Shown one piece after another: positions 1 through 9,213 of a stretch of 64,000 bases of DNA. Every line of letters begins with the position of its first letter. Position 1 is the first letter of the stretch. The stretch spans positions 5,040,001-5,104,000 of the forward strand of contig NC_016935.1 in assembly GCF_000250655.1 (NCBI RefSeq). Reading direction: 5' to 3'. Below the pieces are notes generated by a model. It was not told the origin of the DNA. It did not search any database and saw only the letters and a program-made list of their open reading frames with translations. A program made the position numbers and the translations under genes. The stretch is from Paenibacillus mucilaginosus 3016 (lineage in GTDB: Bacteria > Bacillota > Bacilli > Paenibacillales > NBRC-103111).

Positions 1-1294
1 GGTTCTCGTGCTTTTTGTAACAGTGGGCTACTACGGGGCAACCCAAGGATACTTGAAGAACCGGTTTGATGATTACTTCAAGGCAAAAACCACAGACCTG
101 TTTGTAACCCACTATCTGGAGCATAACCATTCATGGGAAGGCATTGAGCTATTGAAGATGTCAAGCGAAGAGGAGCAGCGAAATCCCCATGAACGTGAGC
201 TCGCTCTATTGTCTACGGAAGGCGGCATCCTGTTTTATAGAGGGGCGGGCGATCCCGGGGCGTTGATGCAGACAGGGAAACGGAATACCGTCGTGGTTAA
301 CGGAACGACAGTCGGCACGATCTATGCCGACAGGTGGGAATCGGCCGAGGAGGGTCAGATCAAGAAGTATATTCTGGCCTCCATGCATACCTCAGCCTTG
401 AGGGTGCCGGCCGTAACCGGGATCATTGCGCTGCTTCTTGGCTTATGGTTAACCAAGAAGATAACACAGCCGCTGAACCGGCTCCTTCCCGCCATCCACC
501 AGATTGGAGTTGGCGAGCTTCCCATTCGCATTCCCGTGACGACAAGAGATGAGTTCGGAAAAGTGACCGAGGCGCTCAATCATATGGGACAGCAGCTGTT
601 TCGCGCAGAAGAGGTGCGCAAACATTTGACCGCCGATGTGGCGCATGAGTTAAGGACGCCGCTCTCCATTATTCAATGTCATATGGAAATGATCCAAGAG
701 GCAGGACGGGACATCCCTCCCGAAACCTTATTGCCAATACAGGATGAAGTCATCCGGTTGTCCAAGCTTGTCGACGATCTCCACCAGTTAACGCTGGCCG
801 AAGCAGGCAAATTGCGGCTGGACCGATCCCCGGCCGATCTTGTCCCCCTTTTGGATCGGATTATCGAGATGTTGAAGCCGGAAGCAGAAGAACGGCATAT
901 CGATATGGTTCGCTCGTACCCGGCACAGCCCTTGAATGCACTTATCGATTCGAACAGGATGACGCAAGTATTCTATAATTTGTTGGTCAATGCCCTGCGG
1001 TATACGTCGTCCGGCGGCAGGATTTCGATCCGGCTGAAGGATCATTTCCACGAGGAGTCGCGTTATGTCACCGTCACGATTGCGGATACCGGAGCAGGGA
1101 TCGCAGCGGAGCGGTTGCCCTTCCTGTTCGACCGGTTTTACCGCGTAGAAGAATCACGTTCCCGTCATACGGGGGGCATGGGTCTGGGACTTGCCATTGC
1201 AAAGGAATTTGTCGAGGCTCATCATGGCTTTATTTCGGTGCAAAGTGAGGTGGGCCGCGGGACCCAATTTACTGTGGAGTTGCCTTGCTCATAA
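1..1294 (+). CDS. Sensor histidine kinase, HAMP-containing, 5' end outside window
   Basis: Membrane-bound two-component sensor kinase, cut by the left edge: the reading frame is open from base 2 with no stop, and the first visible residues look like the end of a membrane segment. An extracellular stretch of about 115 residues follows, then a second membrane segment (around residues 130-150, VTGIIALLLGLWL), a HAMP linker (TKKITQPLNRL), a HisKA box (DVAHELRTPLSII, with the phosphorylated His) and an HATPase domain with N box (NLLVNALRY), G1 (DTGAGI) and G2 (GGMGLGLAIAKEF). The partner response regulator would lie to the left. The ligand is unknown. A hairpin terminator follows at 1352-1384. Confidence 0.93.
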   Translation, partial: VLVLFVTVGYYGATQGYLKNRFDDYFKAKTTDLFVTHYLEHNHSWEGIELLKMSSEEEQRNPHERELALLSTEGGILFYRGAGDPGALMQTGKRNTVVVNGTTVGTIYADRWESAEEGQIKKYILASMHTSALRVPAVTGIIALLLGLWLTKKITQPLNRLLPAIHQIGVGELPIRIPVTTRDEFGKVTEALNHMGQQLFRAEEVRKHLTADVAHELRTPLSIIQCHMEMIQEAGRDIPPETLLPIQDEVIRLSKLVDDLHQLTLAEAGKLRLDRSPADLVPLLDRIIEMLKPEAEERHIDMVRSYPAQPLNALIDSNRMTQVFYNLLVNALRYTSSGGRISIRLKDHFHEESRYVTVTIADTGAGIAAERLPFLFDRFYRVEESRSRHTGGMGLGLAIAKEFVEAHHGFISVQSEVGRGTQFTVELPCS

Positions 1295-1351
1295 CAAATG
1301 GTAAATCCAAGCAGCGAGGCGGTGAGCGATCCCGGTGCGCCGCCTCTACTA

Positions 1352-1384
1352 GAAAAAATTCAAAAGCCCCTCACTTGGGGGCTT
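1352..1384. terminator. Bidirectional rho-independent terminator
   Basis: Seven-base stem AAGCCCC / GGGGCTT (1364-1370 with 1378-1384) and a run of A on its left side (1352-1358), which reads as a T run on the minus strand. It lies between the converging sensor kinase and the small minus-strand gene and could end both transcripts. Confidence 0.75.
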
Positions 1385-1388
1385 CTGA

Positions 1389-1682
1389 TCATTCGTTATG
1401 CTTCATGAGCTGCTCGAATTGATACATAATGCATTCTTGAACTTTGATAGGCTCTAAGGACTTAATCGTATCCGTTCTTACCGGAATAACCAGCCTGGAA
1501 GTATGTGCTCTATAAATCAGCTTGATCTCATCAGAGGTCTGATCCATGATGGCCTGGTAGATTTTCAGCGCATAGCGCTCCATTTCTTCTGCTTCCTCTT
1601 TGCAAAGGATTCGTACCCATTCTTCTTTGTCCTCTTCTCCTGGTACATTACGCTGTATGGTGTAGACTTCGGCTGTTATCAA
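1389..1682 (-). CDS. Small uncharacterised protein (97 aa)
   Basis: Unrecognised cytoplasmic protein of 97 residues, rich in Glu, Lys and Ile, with no signal peptide or membrane segment. The predicted start is TTG at 1682, preceded by a GGGGGG ribosome-binding sequence about five bases upstream. The 3' end runs directly into the terminator at 1352-1384. The sequence alternates short predicted strands and a helix (EEAEEMERYALKIYQAIMDQ), but no motif identifies a function. The good ribosome binding site and terminator argue that it is real. It appears to be a single-gene transcript. Confidence 0.6.
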   Translation of the reverse strand: MITAEVYTIQRNVPGEEDKEEWVRILCKEEAEEMERYALKIYQAIMDQTSDEIKLIYRAHTSRLVIPVRTDTIKSLEPIKVQECIMYQFEQLMKHNE

Positions 1683-1838
1683 AGTAGCCCCCCTAGTTAC
1701 GGAATCACCCCCAAATAGTATTCTCTCTCATTAGTGCATATCCCTTCTATATTAAAACGTACGGCATGGACAGGGTAATCGGTAATGAGGTGCGCTGGAG
1801 CTATTAAATGAAGTCCGTTTATAATCCTCATTCAACAT

Positions 1839-1866
1839 AAAAAGGCTGCGGGATACCGGCAGCCGA
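1839..1866 (-). terminator. Terminator of the DUF3231 gene
   Basis: Stem GGCTGC / GCAGCC around a short loop, followed on the minus strand by a T run (the A run at 1839-1843). It sits about 20 bases past the stop of the gene at 1885. Confidence 0.75.
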
Positions 1867-1884
1867 AATGTATTCATGATTACG

Positions 1885-2880
1885 TCAGCTTCTAAGCGCT
1901 ACACGATCGGGAGCTTGTGGCGGTTGTTCCAGCCATTTGTTTTTTATCATCATTTTCGTTCCGTCATCTGCATAGTTTAGAACTTCTGACATTAGCCGGG
2001 AATAGGTAAGACCCAAATCCTTACGCAAGCTGCCGGCAGTAGATGCTCCGTAATTAGCAATACTTGTGGCATTCAAAATGTTTACATGAAACATCATCAG
2101 CTTGTCAGAGAATGGCGGAATGACTGACGGAGCGATCGTTGAATCCCAGGTACTTGGCAAGGGAATGTCATCATTCAATAATATCTCTCGAAATACATCC
2201 TCATGTTTTTTCGCAATTTCTTTTCCCCTCTCCATATAATTCTTTACCTCTGAGGAGCGCGCCACTTGGGCAAACCCTAATATAAATGTTCTTCCTATCG
2301 AATTAGTCTCTAAAGCTTTTGAGATATGAGAAAGTTCAACGGAAGTAACAGGTCTATGTCTGCCTAGTACTCCTGACAGAAAAGATTCTTCTTTTACATA
2401 CTCATTTTTTTCAGGAATTGGTATCACAGGGGAGCGTATATATGCCCCTTTTTGCAATAGGAGATCGGAAGCAGCATTAAACAGGGAAGTAAGTAACTCT
2501 AAACCCTTTGTAAAAAACTGTCTTACATCCACTCTTGCTGACAATTCAAGTGACGCTGCGCAATTAGCCGTACCAATGGCTGACATATATTTTATATATC
2601 GCAATGTAAAAAGATCGGAGTAAATCCTCGGAGCATCTGCATTATAATCATCTTCACTAAAACCATATGGGATAGGAATATTTTCAGTTAAAAGAAGTTG
2701 CCTAACCCCGTTTATGATGAAGCTTATCGTGCTTAAGCCGTTTTTTAGTATAGGTTCCAATATTTTATCTTCGTTTATTTTTTGGAAATGATTCAAAATA
2801 CATTCCGTCATCGTATTCTGCATGTATGCATTCCATAATACCCCGATTTCAGATGAGGTTAGCTTTGAACTATGTTCCAT
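1885..2880 (-). CDS. DUF3231 family protein
   Basis: A 331-residue protein that looks like the DUF3231 family, common in spore-forming Bacillales. The family is usually built of two related halves of about 160 residues, each a four-helix bundle. Here the N-terminal half begins LTSSEIGVLWNAYMQNTM and the second half begins near residue 185 (RPVTSVELSHISKAL), consistent with the duplication. The ATG at 2880 has a GGGGGAT ribosome-binding sequence. The frame stays open upstream to 2964, but that stretch is AT-rich and not protein-like. Base composition is visibly more AT-rich than its neighbours, which may indicate acquisition from a lower-GC relative. The molecular function is not established. 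Confidence 0.8.
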   Translation of the reverse strand: MEHSSKLTSSEIGVLWNAYMQNTMTECILNHFQKINEDKILEPILKNGLSTISFIINGVRQLLLTENIPIPYGFSEDDYNADAPRIYSDLFTLRYIKYMSAIGTANCAASLELSARVDVRQFFTKGLELLTSLFNAASDLLLQKGAYIRSPVIPIPEKNEYVKEESFLSGVLGRHRPVTSVELSHISKALETNSIGRTFILGFAQVARSSEVKNYMERGKEIAKKHEDVFREILLNDDIPLPSTWDSTIAPSVIPPFSDKLMMFHVNILNATSIANYGASTAGSLRKDLGLTYSRLMSEVLNYADDGTKMMIKNKWLEQPPQAPDRVALRS

Positions 2881-2960
2881 TATTTCATCCCCCGCTTTTG
2901 AATTAGGTCTATAAATTTTATTTTTCTTCAAAATGAGAAAATTTATCCTGTTCCGCTGAC

Positions 2961-3872
2961 TCATCCCCCATGCCGGCTGAACTTCTTAAGCTGGGCTCTG
3001 CTCCCCCAAGGGATCCGGAACAGCAGCTGCACACCGGGCAGGATCGAGATCAGGAAGAGGCTGAAGATCACGACCGGCAGGCCGGAGGCTTCGAAGACCC
3101 CGTGCCCGAGATACGTCTGCCACCCTACGGCAAGCAGTCCGAGGAGATAGGCGAGCCCCGTGATGTGGATGGACCTCATGCGGCTCGCGGCCGGTAAAGA
3201 GGCGCGCTCGGCGAGCCAGGCCACCAGCGGCACCGCCTGCAGCGCGTGGAATCCCAGCCCGTGCAGCACGATGATATTGCCGCTCGTCCCGACCATCCGG
3301 CCGTCGTTGACGGAGATCCAGATCCCGGATACAAACGAGAGAAGGATGGCAAGCATGGCATACCGGATGCCTGTAACGAGGGCCGGGCGGAGTTCGTAAG
3401 CCCTCCGGCGGAAATAGTAAACCGCCAGATACACATAGAACACGATCAGCAGCATGGCAGTAGTGGTAAAGAGGTTGCCCACCATTTCATCGAACGGGGT
3501 TCCGTTCTCAACGAAGCGGGGATTGACGCCGCGGAAATTCTGCACGTTCTCTGCGAAGTAGGAATACAGCGCGAGTACGATATACGACCACCGGAAGATG
3601 GCCCGGCCTCTCTCCCCCATCGCGGAATAAGGCAGGATCGCCGCCGTGGATAGCAGAAAGATCCCCAGCGCCGCATTGAACGAAAACGCTTTGGACAGGT
3701 TCCCCCCTGGGGCCACGGTCTCCCCGAACAACAGAATCCATACCGCACACACTCCTGCCAGCAGGAAGCCGAGCAGCCCGGTCAGCACCAGCCCGTACTC
3801 TCCCCCAAACCACCTCATGAGCGGCTTCATTCCTTCCGGCCGCCCCGTCCGATACCCTGCCTCCATAGTCAT
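2961..3872 (-). CDS. Multi-pass membrane protein of unknown function
   Basis: A protein of about 303 residues with seven or eight hydrophobic segments, for example LVLTGLLGFLLAGVCAVWIL, SFNAALGIFLLSTAAILPY, LFTTTAMLLIVFYVYLAVYY and GLAYLLGLLAVGW. The start is ATG at 3872 or the GTG just before it at 3875, both 7-10 bases after an AAGGAG sequence. The longer open frame to 4088 runs through the region of a terminator hairpin and is unlikely to be translated. No transporter or enzyme motif was recognised. It looks like a stand-alone gene, upstream of but not obviously co-transcribed with the DUF3231 gene. Confidence 0.75.
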   Translation of the reverse strand: MTMEAGYRTGRPEGMKPLMRWFGGEYGLVLTGLLGFLLAGVCAVWILLFGETVAPGGNLSKAFSFNAALGIFLLSTAAILPYSAMGERGRAIFRWSYIVLALYSYFAENVQNFRGVNPRFVENGTPFDEMVGNLFTTTAMLLIVFYVYLAVYYFRRRAYELRPALVTGIRYAMLAILLSFVSGIWISVNDGRMVGTSGNIIVLHGLGFHALQAVPLVAWLAERASLPAASRMRSIHITGLAYLLGLLAVGWQTYLGHGVFEASGLPVVIFSLFLISILPGVQLLFRIPWGSRAQLKKFSRHGG

Positions 3873-4034
3873 CACATACCGTCTCCTTTTTTTGGAACTT
3901 TTCGCTTTCCTTATCGTACAGCGCACGAGGAATGACGGATACGTGCCGAAGTCCAGAACGCTTCCTGGACCTTGGTGCAGGATAGGTCTGGACCCGGGAC
4001 GACTGAAGAGGATCGGCATTATGCTGTCCGACGG

Positions 4035-4080
4035 CAAAAAGGAGCCCCCCGCCAGACCAGTCGGCGGCAGAGCTCCTTTG
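4035..4080 (-). terminator. Terminator of the MFS transporter gene
   Basis: Outer stem AAAGGAGC / GCTCCTTT (4038-4045 with 4072-4079) enclosing a second stem CCGCC / GGCGG. On the minus strand it ends in TTTTT. It lies about 70 bases past the MFS stop. Confidence 0.8.
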
Positions 4081-4148
4081 AAGTTCATGTGTGCAGCGTA
4101 GTGGGCTTGCGTCTCCTCATTTCGGTACTGCTTCGGGGCCGAGGAGAG

Positions 4149-5408
4149 TCAAGCCTGCGCTTCGGAAGGGCTCTCCGCGTGCTCGGGCGCTTTGTGCTTC
4201 ATGATCGGCAGCATGGCCAGTGCACCCACGAGGAACAGCACGCCTGCGCCGGAGTAGATCGACACCAGCGAGAATGCATCCTTCAGCGCGCCCGCAAGGG
4301 ACATCGAAACCACCATCATCCCGATGAACAGCGGGTTCAGCACGCCGTTCACCCGGCCGACAATGGAGGTGTGGGACCATTTGAGAATCATGGTGCTGAT
4401 CCCGATGTGGATACAGGGGAAGACGAGCCCGTTCACAAACTGTACCACCAGAGTCAGAGGAACGCTCGTCGAATATCCGACGATGACCGTACAGACGGCG
4501 CCGACGATCATGCCGATCGCAAGGAGTGCCTGCGGCGCGACACGCTTCGCATACATGGCGACGATCCCTCCGCCGATCAGCATCGCGGCTCCGTTGATCA
4601 TCAGCAGGTACTGCAGGAACTCCTCTTCCCTGCCGAGCCGCTCCGTCACGACGAACAGGTTCAGGGCCTGCGCGACTCCCACGGCCAGTCCCGCGAGAAT
4701 GAATGCGAGTCCGAGCATCCGCAGCACGGGGCTCCGCCACACGTAACGGAAGCCCTCTACGAATTCCTCGCGGAATTGGCCTTTGACCGCTTCACTGCGC
4801 GGCTCCTGGATATCCGCCGGCAGACGCAGCAGGACGAGCGCGGAGAGCAGGAATGCCGTGCCCATCACCGCGATGGAAGCTTCCAGACCGAACGTGCTGT
4901 AAGCGAAGGTGCCGAGCATCGGCCCAAGGACCATGAAGACGGCCATCAGCGACTGGAACAGCGCCATCCCCTGCTGCAGCTGCTCTTCCGGCACATGTTG
5001 CTTGAACAGGCGCATGCCCGATGGCTGCGAGAACTGGGAGAGAATCGCCGAGATGAAGGCGACCAGGTAGACGGATTCCCAGGATCCGAAATGGATCGCC
5101 AGCAGCACGACGAACACGGATACGGCGGAGAGCAGATCGCACCAGATCATCGTCCGCTTCGGCCTCCACCGGTCGGCGAACGTCCCGCCGATGAAGGAGA
5201 AGACGAAGATCGGAGCGAACTCCGCAACGCTGATCAGCGAGATCGCGTAAGGGTCATTGTTCGTTTTCTCCGCGACATACAGAAGGATCGCAAAATTACG
5301 CACCCAGATGCCGATCTGCAGCAGCACGTTGGAAAAGAGAATCGTCTGCACGAACCGGCTTCGGAGAAGACTGGGCGCTTTGGGACTATGTTCGACCATG
5401 TTGTCCAA
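4149..5408 (-). CDS. MFS transporter
   Basis: Major facilitator superfamily permease of 419 residues with about twelve hydrophobic segments in the cytoplasmic membrane. The signature loop between segments 2 and 3 is GGTFADRWRPKRTM, the MFS basic loop motif. Overall it resembles the MFS_3/enterobactin-exporter-like and macrolide-efflux-like branch, so a drug or metabolite exporter is the likely role. The substrate cannot be read from sequence. The start is best placed at TTG 5408, nine bases after GGAGG. The in-frame ATG at 5399 is further from that site. A separate terminator follows, so it seems monocistronic. Confidence 0.88.
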   Translation of the reverse strand: MDNMVEHSPKAPSLLRSRFVQTILFSNVLLQIGIWVRNFAILLYVAEKTNNDPYAISLISVAEFAPIFVFSFIGGTFADRWRPKRTMIWCDLLSAVSVFVVLLAIHFGSWESVYLVAFISAILSQFSQPSGMRLFKQHVPEEQLQQGMALFQSLMAVFMVLGPMLGTFAYSTFGLEASIAVMGTAFLLSALVLLRLPADIQEPRSEAVKGQFREEFVEGFRYVWRSPVLRMLGLAFILAGLAVGVAQALNLFVVTERLGREEEFLQYLLMINGAAMLIGGGIVAMYAKRVAPQALLAIGMIVGAVCTVIVGYSTSVPLTLVVQFVNGLVFPCIHIGISTMILKWSHTSIVGRVNGVLNPLFIGMMVVSMSLAGALKDAFSLVSIYSGAGVLFLVGALAMLPIMKHKAPEHAESPSEAQA

Positions 5409-5672
5409 GGGTCAGACCTCCTTTTACATTCCTGATTATACCAGCCTAAAGTACGATCGGTTTCTTCTCGATTGCGCCTTTGCAGCCAGGACATAGCATA
5501 GACGTATGACTGGCCAAAAAGTTGCAGCAAATTTCCGGGGCCGCCGCAAGGCAAAAGGGCCGCCCCGACGCATCCGGAAGGATGACGGTTGGGACAGCCG
5601 GTTCATGCAGAGTTACAATGGAGAGGTACAATGGAGAATGGAAGCAGCTTTGCACTTTGTAATAAAAGAAGA

Positions 5673-7973
5673 TCAGGGTAACAAGGCGCCCGCCTTCCCC
5701 TCATACTTCGCCCTCACGATCCGTGCCGCTTCCACCATATGGCGCAGGGAGGCGGCGGTCTCTTCGGCGCCGCGGGTCTTGAGCCCGCAGTCCGGGTTGA
5801 TCCAGAAGAGGCCGGGTTCCAGCACACGGAGGGCGCGTTCCACCATGGAAGTCATTTCCTCCACCGGCGGGATGCGCGGGCTGTGAATATCGTACACCCC
5901 GAGGCCGATGCCCAGACGGTACGTGTTGGTCTCAAAGCTGCCGATGAGCTCGCCGTGGCTGCGGGACGTCTCGATCGAGATCACATCCGCGTCCATCGCC
6001 TCAATGGAGCCGATCATGTCGTGGAAGTCGCAGTAGCACATATGCGTATGAATCTGCGTCGTATCCTGTACCGAGCAGGTCGCCAGCCGGAAGGCTCTGA
6101 CCGCCCAGGCGAGGTATGCCGCATGCTCCGCTTCCTTCAGCGGCAGGCCTTCACGCACCGCAGGCTCGTCGACCTGGATCATGCCGATCCCCGCCCGCTC
6201 CAGCGCCTCGACCTCCTGCCGGAGCGCATACGCCAGCTGATAGGCGATCTCCTCACGCGGAAGGTCGTCACGGACGAACGACCAGTTCAGGATCGTGATC
6301 GGTCCGGTCAGCATCCCTTTGACCGGCCGCGGGGTCCGCGACTGCGCGTACTTCGTCTCTTCGACGGTCATCGGCTTGACGAAGGCCGCGTCCCCATAGA
6401 TAATGGGCGGCTTCACGCACCGGGAGCCGTACGACTGCACCCACCCGTTCCGGGTGAATGCGAACCCGGCCAGCTTCTCGCCGAAGAATTCCACCATATC
6501 GGTGCGCTCGAACTCCCCGTGCACGAGCACATCCAGCCCGATCTCCTCCTGCAGATCGATCCACCGGTCGATCTGCCCGCGGATGAAGCCCGCATACTGC
6601 TCCCCGCTCCATTCGCCCCTGCGCCAGCTCTGCCGGGCTGTACGGACCTCGGCGGATTGCGGGAAGCTGCCGATCGTCGTTGTCGGGAACAGCGGCAGCT
6701 TCCACTTCTTGCGCTGCTCGGTCTGACGCACGCCGAACGGACTGCGCTCTGTGGGCTGATCCAAGATGGCCGCCACGGCCTGCTGTATATCCCCCCGGCT
6801 GCGCTCGGGAGACCGCTGCAGGAGGTCCAGTGCAAGGTCCGCCGCCTCCAGACCGGCATCATCGGCAGCTCCGCCGTCAGCGAGCGCTCGGGCCAGGAGC
6901 ACGACTTCCTCCAGCTTCTCATCCGCGAAGGCGAGAGCGTTCTTCAGTCCGGCCGGCAGCTCCGTCTCCCCCTTCGCGGTAACGGGTACATGCAGCAGCG
7001 AGCAGGACGTCTGCACGATGAGCCGCTCGGGCGATACGAATTCGGACAGCTCCCGGAGAAGCTTCAGCTTCCCGCTGAGGGGGGCTCTCCAGATCCCGCG
7101 GCCGTCGATGACACCGGCTCCCAGCACTTTGTCCTCCGGGAACCCGTGTGCGCGGATCGAGGACAGGTTGCCCTCGCCGCCTTGAACGAAATCGAGCCCG
7201 ATGCCCTGGACGGGCAGCCGGATGATGTCGCGGTAATGCTCCAGCGATTCAAAATACGTCTGCAGCATGATACGGATGCGCGGTACAGCGGAGGCGAACG
7301 TTTCATAGATCCGTTTCAGCCTCTGCACGTCCGCCTCGCTGACATTCGTCACCAGTACGGGTTCGTCGAGCTGCACCCACTCCGCTCCTTCCTCCGCCAG
7401 CTCCCGGAGGACCTGCACGTACAGCGGAAGGAGCCGGCCGATCCAAGCATCCGTATCGCGTTCGGCGTATCCTTTGGACAGCTTCAGGAAGGTCAGCGGC
7501 CCGAGCAGCACCGGCTTCCCTGAGATGCCGAGCTTCTCACGGGCTTCCCGGTACGCAAGGAGCGGCTTATTCTCCGTGAGCACCGGCTCCGCCCCGTCCA
7601 GCTCAGGCACAATGTAGTGGTAGTTCGTATTGAACCACTTCGTCATCTCACCGGCCGGCGCATCCTTGAGGCCGCGGGCGATACCGTAATAGGTCGACAG
7701 AGGCACGGCCCCCCCGGTATACCCAAAGCGCCTGGGGACGATCCCGAACATGACCGCCGTATCGAGCACATGGTCGTAATAGCTGAAATCATTCACCGGG
7801 ATGAGATGGATTCCCTTCTCCTTCAGCCTGCGCAGATGATCCAGACGGATCGCCTGCAGCTCCTCATGCAGCCCGGATTCCCCGAGCCTCCCCGACCAGA
7901 ACGCTTCCAGCGCTTTTTTCCATTCCCGATGGACTCCGATCCGCGGATAGCCCAATACACTGCTCCGTACCAT
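5673..7973 (-). CDS. metE: Cobalamin-independent methionine synthase
   Basis: 5-methyltetrahydropteroyltri-glutamate:homocysteine methyltransferase, 766 residues, the usual length of MetE. It transfers the methyl group from methyl-tetrahydrofolate to homocysteine, the last step of methionine synthesis, in the cytoplasm. The N-terminal half begins SSVLGYPRIG, and the C-terminal catalytic half contains FPTTTIGSFPQ. The zinc ligands are visible as IHTHMCYCDF (His and Cys) and in NPDCGLKTR (Cys). The start ATG at 7973 has GGAG ten bases upstream. The frame runs open to 8036 but lacks a better site. Upstream are a LysR-type gene in the same direction and a perfect palindrome, which suggests direct LysR control. 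No S-box or T-box leader was seen in the short gap. Confidence 0.97.
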   Translation of the reverse strand: MVRSSVLGYPRIGVHREWKKALEAFWSGRLGESGLHEELQAIRLDHLRRLKEKGIHLIPVNDFSYYDHVLDTAVMFGIVPRRFGYTGGAVPLSTYYGIARGLKDAPAGEMTKWFNTNYHYIVPELDGAEPVLTENKPLLAYREAREKLGISGKPVLLGPLTFLKLSKGYAERDTDAWIGRLLPLYVQVLRELAEEGAEWVQLDEPVLVTNVSEADVQRLKRIYETFASAVPRIRIMLQTYFESLEHYRDIIRLPVQGIGLDFVQGGEGNLSSIRAHGFPEDKVLGAGVIDGRGIWRAPLSGKLKLLRELSEFVSPERLIVQTSCSLLHVPVTAKGETELPAGLKNALAFADEKLEEVVLLARALADGGAADDAGLEAADLALDLLQRSPERSRGDIQQAVAAILDQPTERSPFGVRQTEQRKKWKLPLFPTTTIGSFPQSAEVRTARQSWRRGEWSGEQYAGFIRGQIDRWIDLQEEIGLDVLVHGEFERTDMVEFFGEKLAGFAFTRNGWVQSYGSRCVKPPIIYGDAAFVKPMTVEETKYAQSRTPRPVKGMLTGPITILNWSFVRDDLPREEIAYQLAYALRQEVEALERAGIGMIQVDEPAVREGLPLKEAEHAAYLAWAVRAFRLATCSVQDTTQIHTHMCYCDFHDMIGSIEAMDADVISIETSRSHGELIGSFETNTYRLGIGLGVYDIHSPRIPPVEEMTSMVERALRVLEPGLFWINPDCGLKTRGAEETAASLRHMVEAARIVRAKYEGKAGALLP

Positions 7974-8028
7974 CTTATACACTCCTTCTGTTCCCTGGAT
8001 TTCCTTACCCCGGGTGATGTACAAGAAA

Positions 8029-8051
8029 GATAACACGGAGACCTTGTTATC
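8029..8051. promoter_or_regulatory. Perfect inverted repeat, candidate LysR operator of metE
   Basis: GATAACA, nine bases, TGTTATC: a perfect seven-base inverted repeat that includes the T-N11-A pattern typical of LysR-type regulator sites (ATAAC-N11-GTTAT). It lies 56 bases upstream of the metE start and downstream of the lysR-type gene. A further half site (GGGTAAC) and a weaker repeat (CTATA-N6-TATAG) are nearby. Confidence 0.65.
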
Positions 8052-8102
8052 GGGTAACTCCCTCTACCTATATCTGGTTATAGTCTGAAGCTATACCCAG
8101 GA

Positions 8103-9002
8103 TCAGGAAGTGGCTCTCCGCAGCGCTTCCACATAAGCGGCGCCCAGCTTGGTCAGCGGCATCTGGCGGTGCGCGATCCAGCCCACATGGATGAACTCGT
8201 CGCACTCGAGCGCAACGGGAATGATCTCGTTGCCGTTGAGATCCCGGCTCAGCACCCCGGTGGAGATCGTGTAGCCGTTCAAGCCGATGAGCAGATTGAA
8301 CAGGGTCGCCCGGTCGTTGACCCGGATGCTTTTGGGGTGGGTCATCGTGCTCAGAATCTCCTCGGCGAAGTGGAAGGAATTGAACTCTCCCTGATCAAAA
8401 GAGAGATACGGATACTGCTGAAGCTCCTCCACCGTCACACTCGCCTGCCCCGCCAGCGGATGGCGGATGCTGATGAAGATGTGCGGTTTGGCGGTGAACA
8501 GGCTGTGGAATTCAAGATTCGCGTCCTTCAGCAGCTTGCCGATGACCTTGCCGTTGAACGCGTTGCGGTACAGGATGCCGATCTCGCTGCGGAGATTTCG
8601 GACGTCCTCAATAATCTCGTACGTCTTGGTCTCACGCAGTGCGAACTGATATTCATCCTGCCCGTAAGCCTGCACGAGCTCCACGAAGGCATTCACGGCG
8701 AAAGCGTAGTGCTGGGTGGATACCGAAAAATGCTGGGGGGACGGCCGTGCATGCAGATACCGGGTTTCGAGCAGCTCCGCCTGCTCGACGACCTGCCGAG
8801 CGTAGCTCAGGAATTCGACCCCTTCCTTCGAGAGGAGGATCCCCTTGTTCGAACGCTCGAAGATCGTAATCTGCAGCTCCTGCTCGAGATCCCGGATGGC
8901 GCTTGAGAGGCTCGGCTGCGAGATAAACAGCCGCTTGGCCGCCTCGTTGATGGAGCCCTGCTTGGCTACCTCGATGATGTACTTCAACTGCTGCAGCGTC
9001 AA
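8103..9002 (-). CDS. LysR-family transcriptional regulator, probable metE regulator
   Basis: A LysR-type regulator of 299 residues. The winged helix-turn-helix is at the N terminus (LTLQQLKYIIEVAKQGSINE then SQPSLSSAIRDLEQEL), followed by a periplasmic-binding-protein-like effector domain (from about residue 90 to the end, with PHIFISIRHPLAG). The start is most likely TTG at 9002, nine bases after CAGGAG, giving the canonical LysR N terminus. The frame is open to 9074 with no ribosome binding site. It sits directly upstream of metE in the same direction, with a palindrome between them. By analogy with MetR it probably senses a methionine-pathway intermediate. That is inference. Confidence 0.9.
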   Translation of the reverse strand: MTLQQLKYIIEVAKQGSINEAAKRLFISQPSLSSAIRDLEQELQITIFERSNKGILLSKEGVEFLSYARQVVEQAELLETRYLHARPSPQHFSVSTQHYAFAVNAFVELVQAYGQDEYQFALRETKTYEIIEDVRNLRSEIGILYRNAFNGKVIGKLLKDANLEFHSLFTAKPHIFISIRHPLAGQASVTVEELQQYPYLSFDQGEFNSFHFAEEILSTMTHPKSIRVNDRATLFNLLIGLNGYTISTGVLSRDLNGNEIIPVALECDEFIHVGWIAHRQMPLTKLGAAYVEALRRATS

Positions 9003-9213
9003 TGTTCTGCGCTCCTGTCCGCTAAGATCTGGTTCTTCATACCCCATTATACCTCGTGCGGGAAGCTCCGCCATCTTCTTCCGGGAAGCAGGGATAGCCC
9101 CTTGCCACGCTCTGCCGGAACCCGGTAGTATGGAACTATATTATTCCTCATCCTGCATCCCTTCAGATAACCCCGTCCAGCCAAGCAGGAACAAAGCAAG
9201 GAGGGCTCCGCCC

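Noticed and set aside
5409-5672. Small gene between the MFS and metE genes
   Set aside because: Open frames here overlap the promoter area, have no convincing ribosome binding site and show no protein-like composition. The region holds only imperfect GC-rich repeats and a TACAATGGAGA duplication.
5739-7523. 594-residue open frame opposite metE
   Set aside because: Complete overlap with a clearly conserved methionine synthase; composition typical of an antisense shadow.
7974-8102. Possible SAM riboswitch or T-box before metE
   Set aside because: The gap is only 129 bases and I found neither the S-box core pattern nor a T-box TGGNACC-like sequence with a following terminator.
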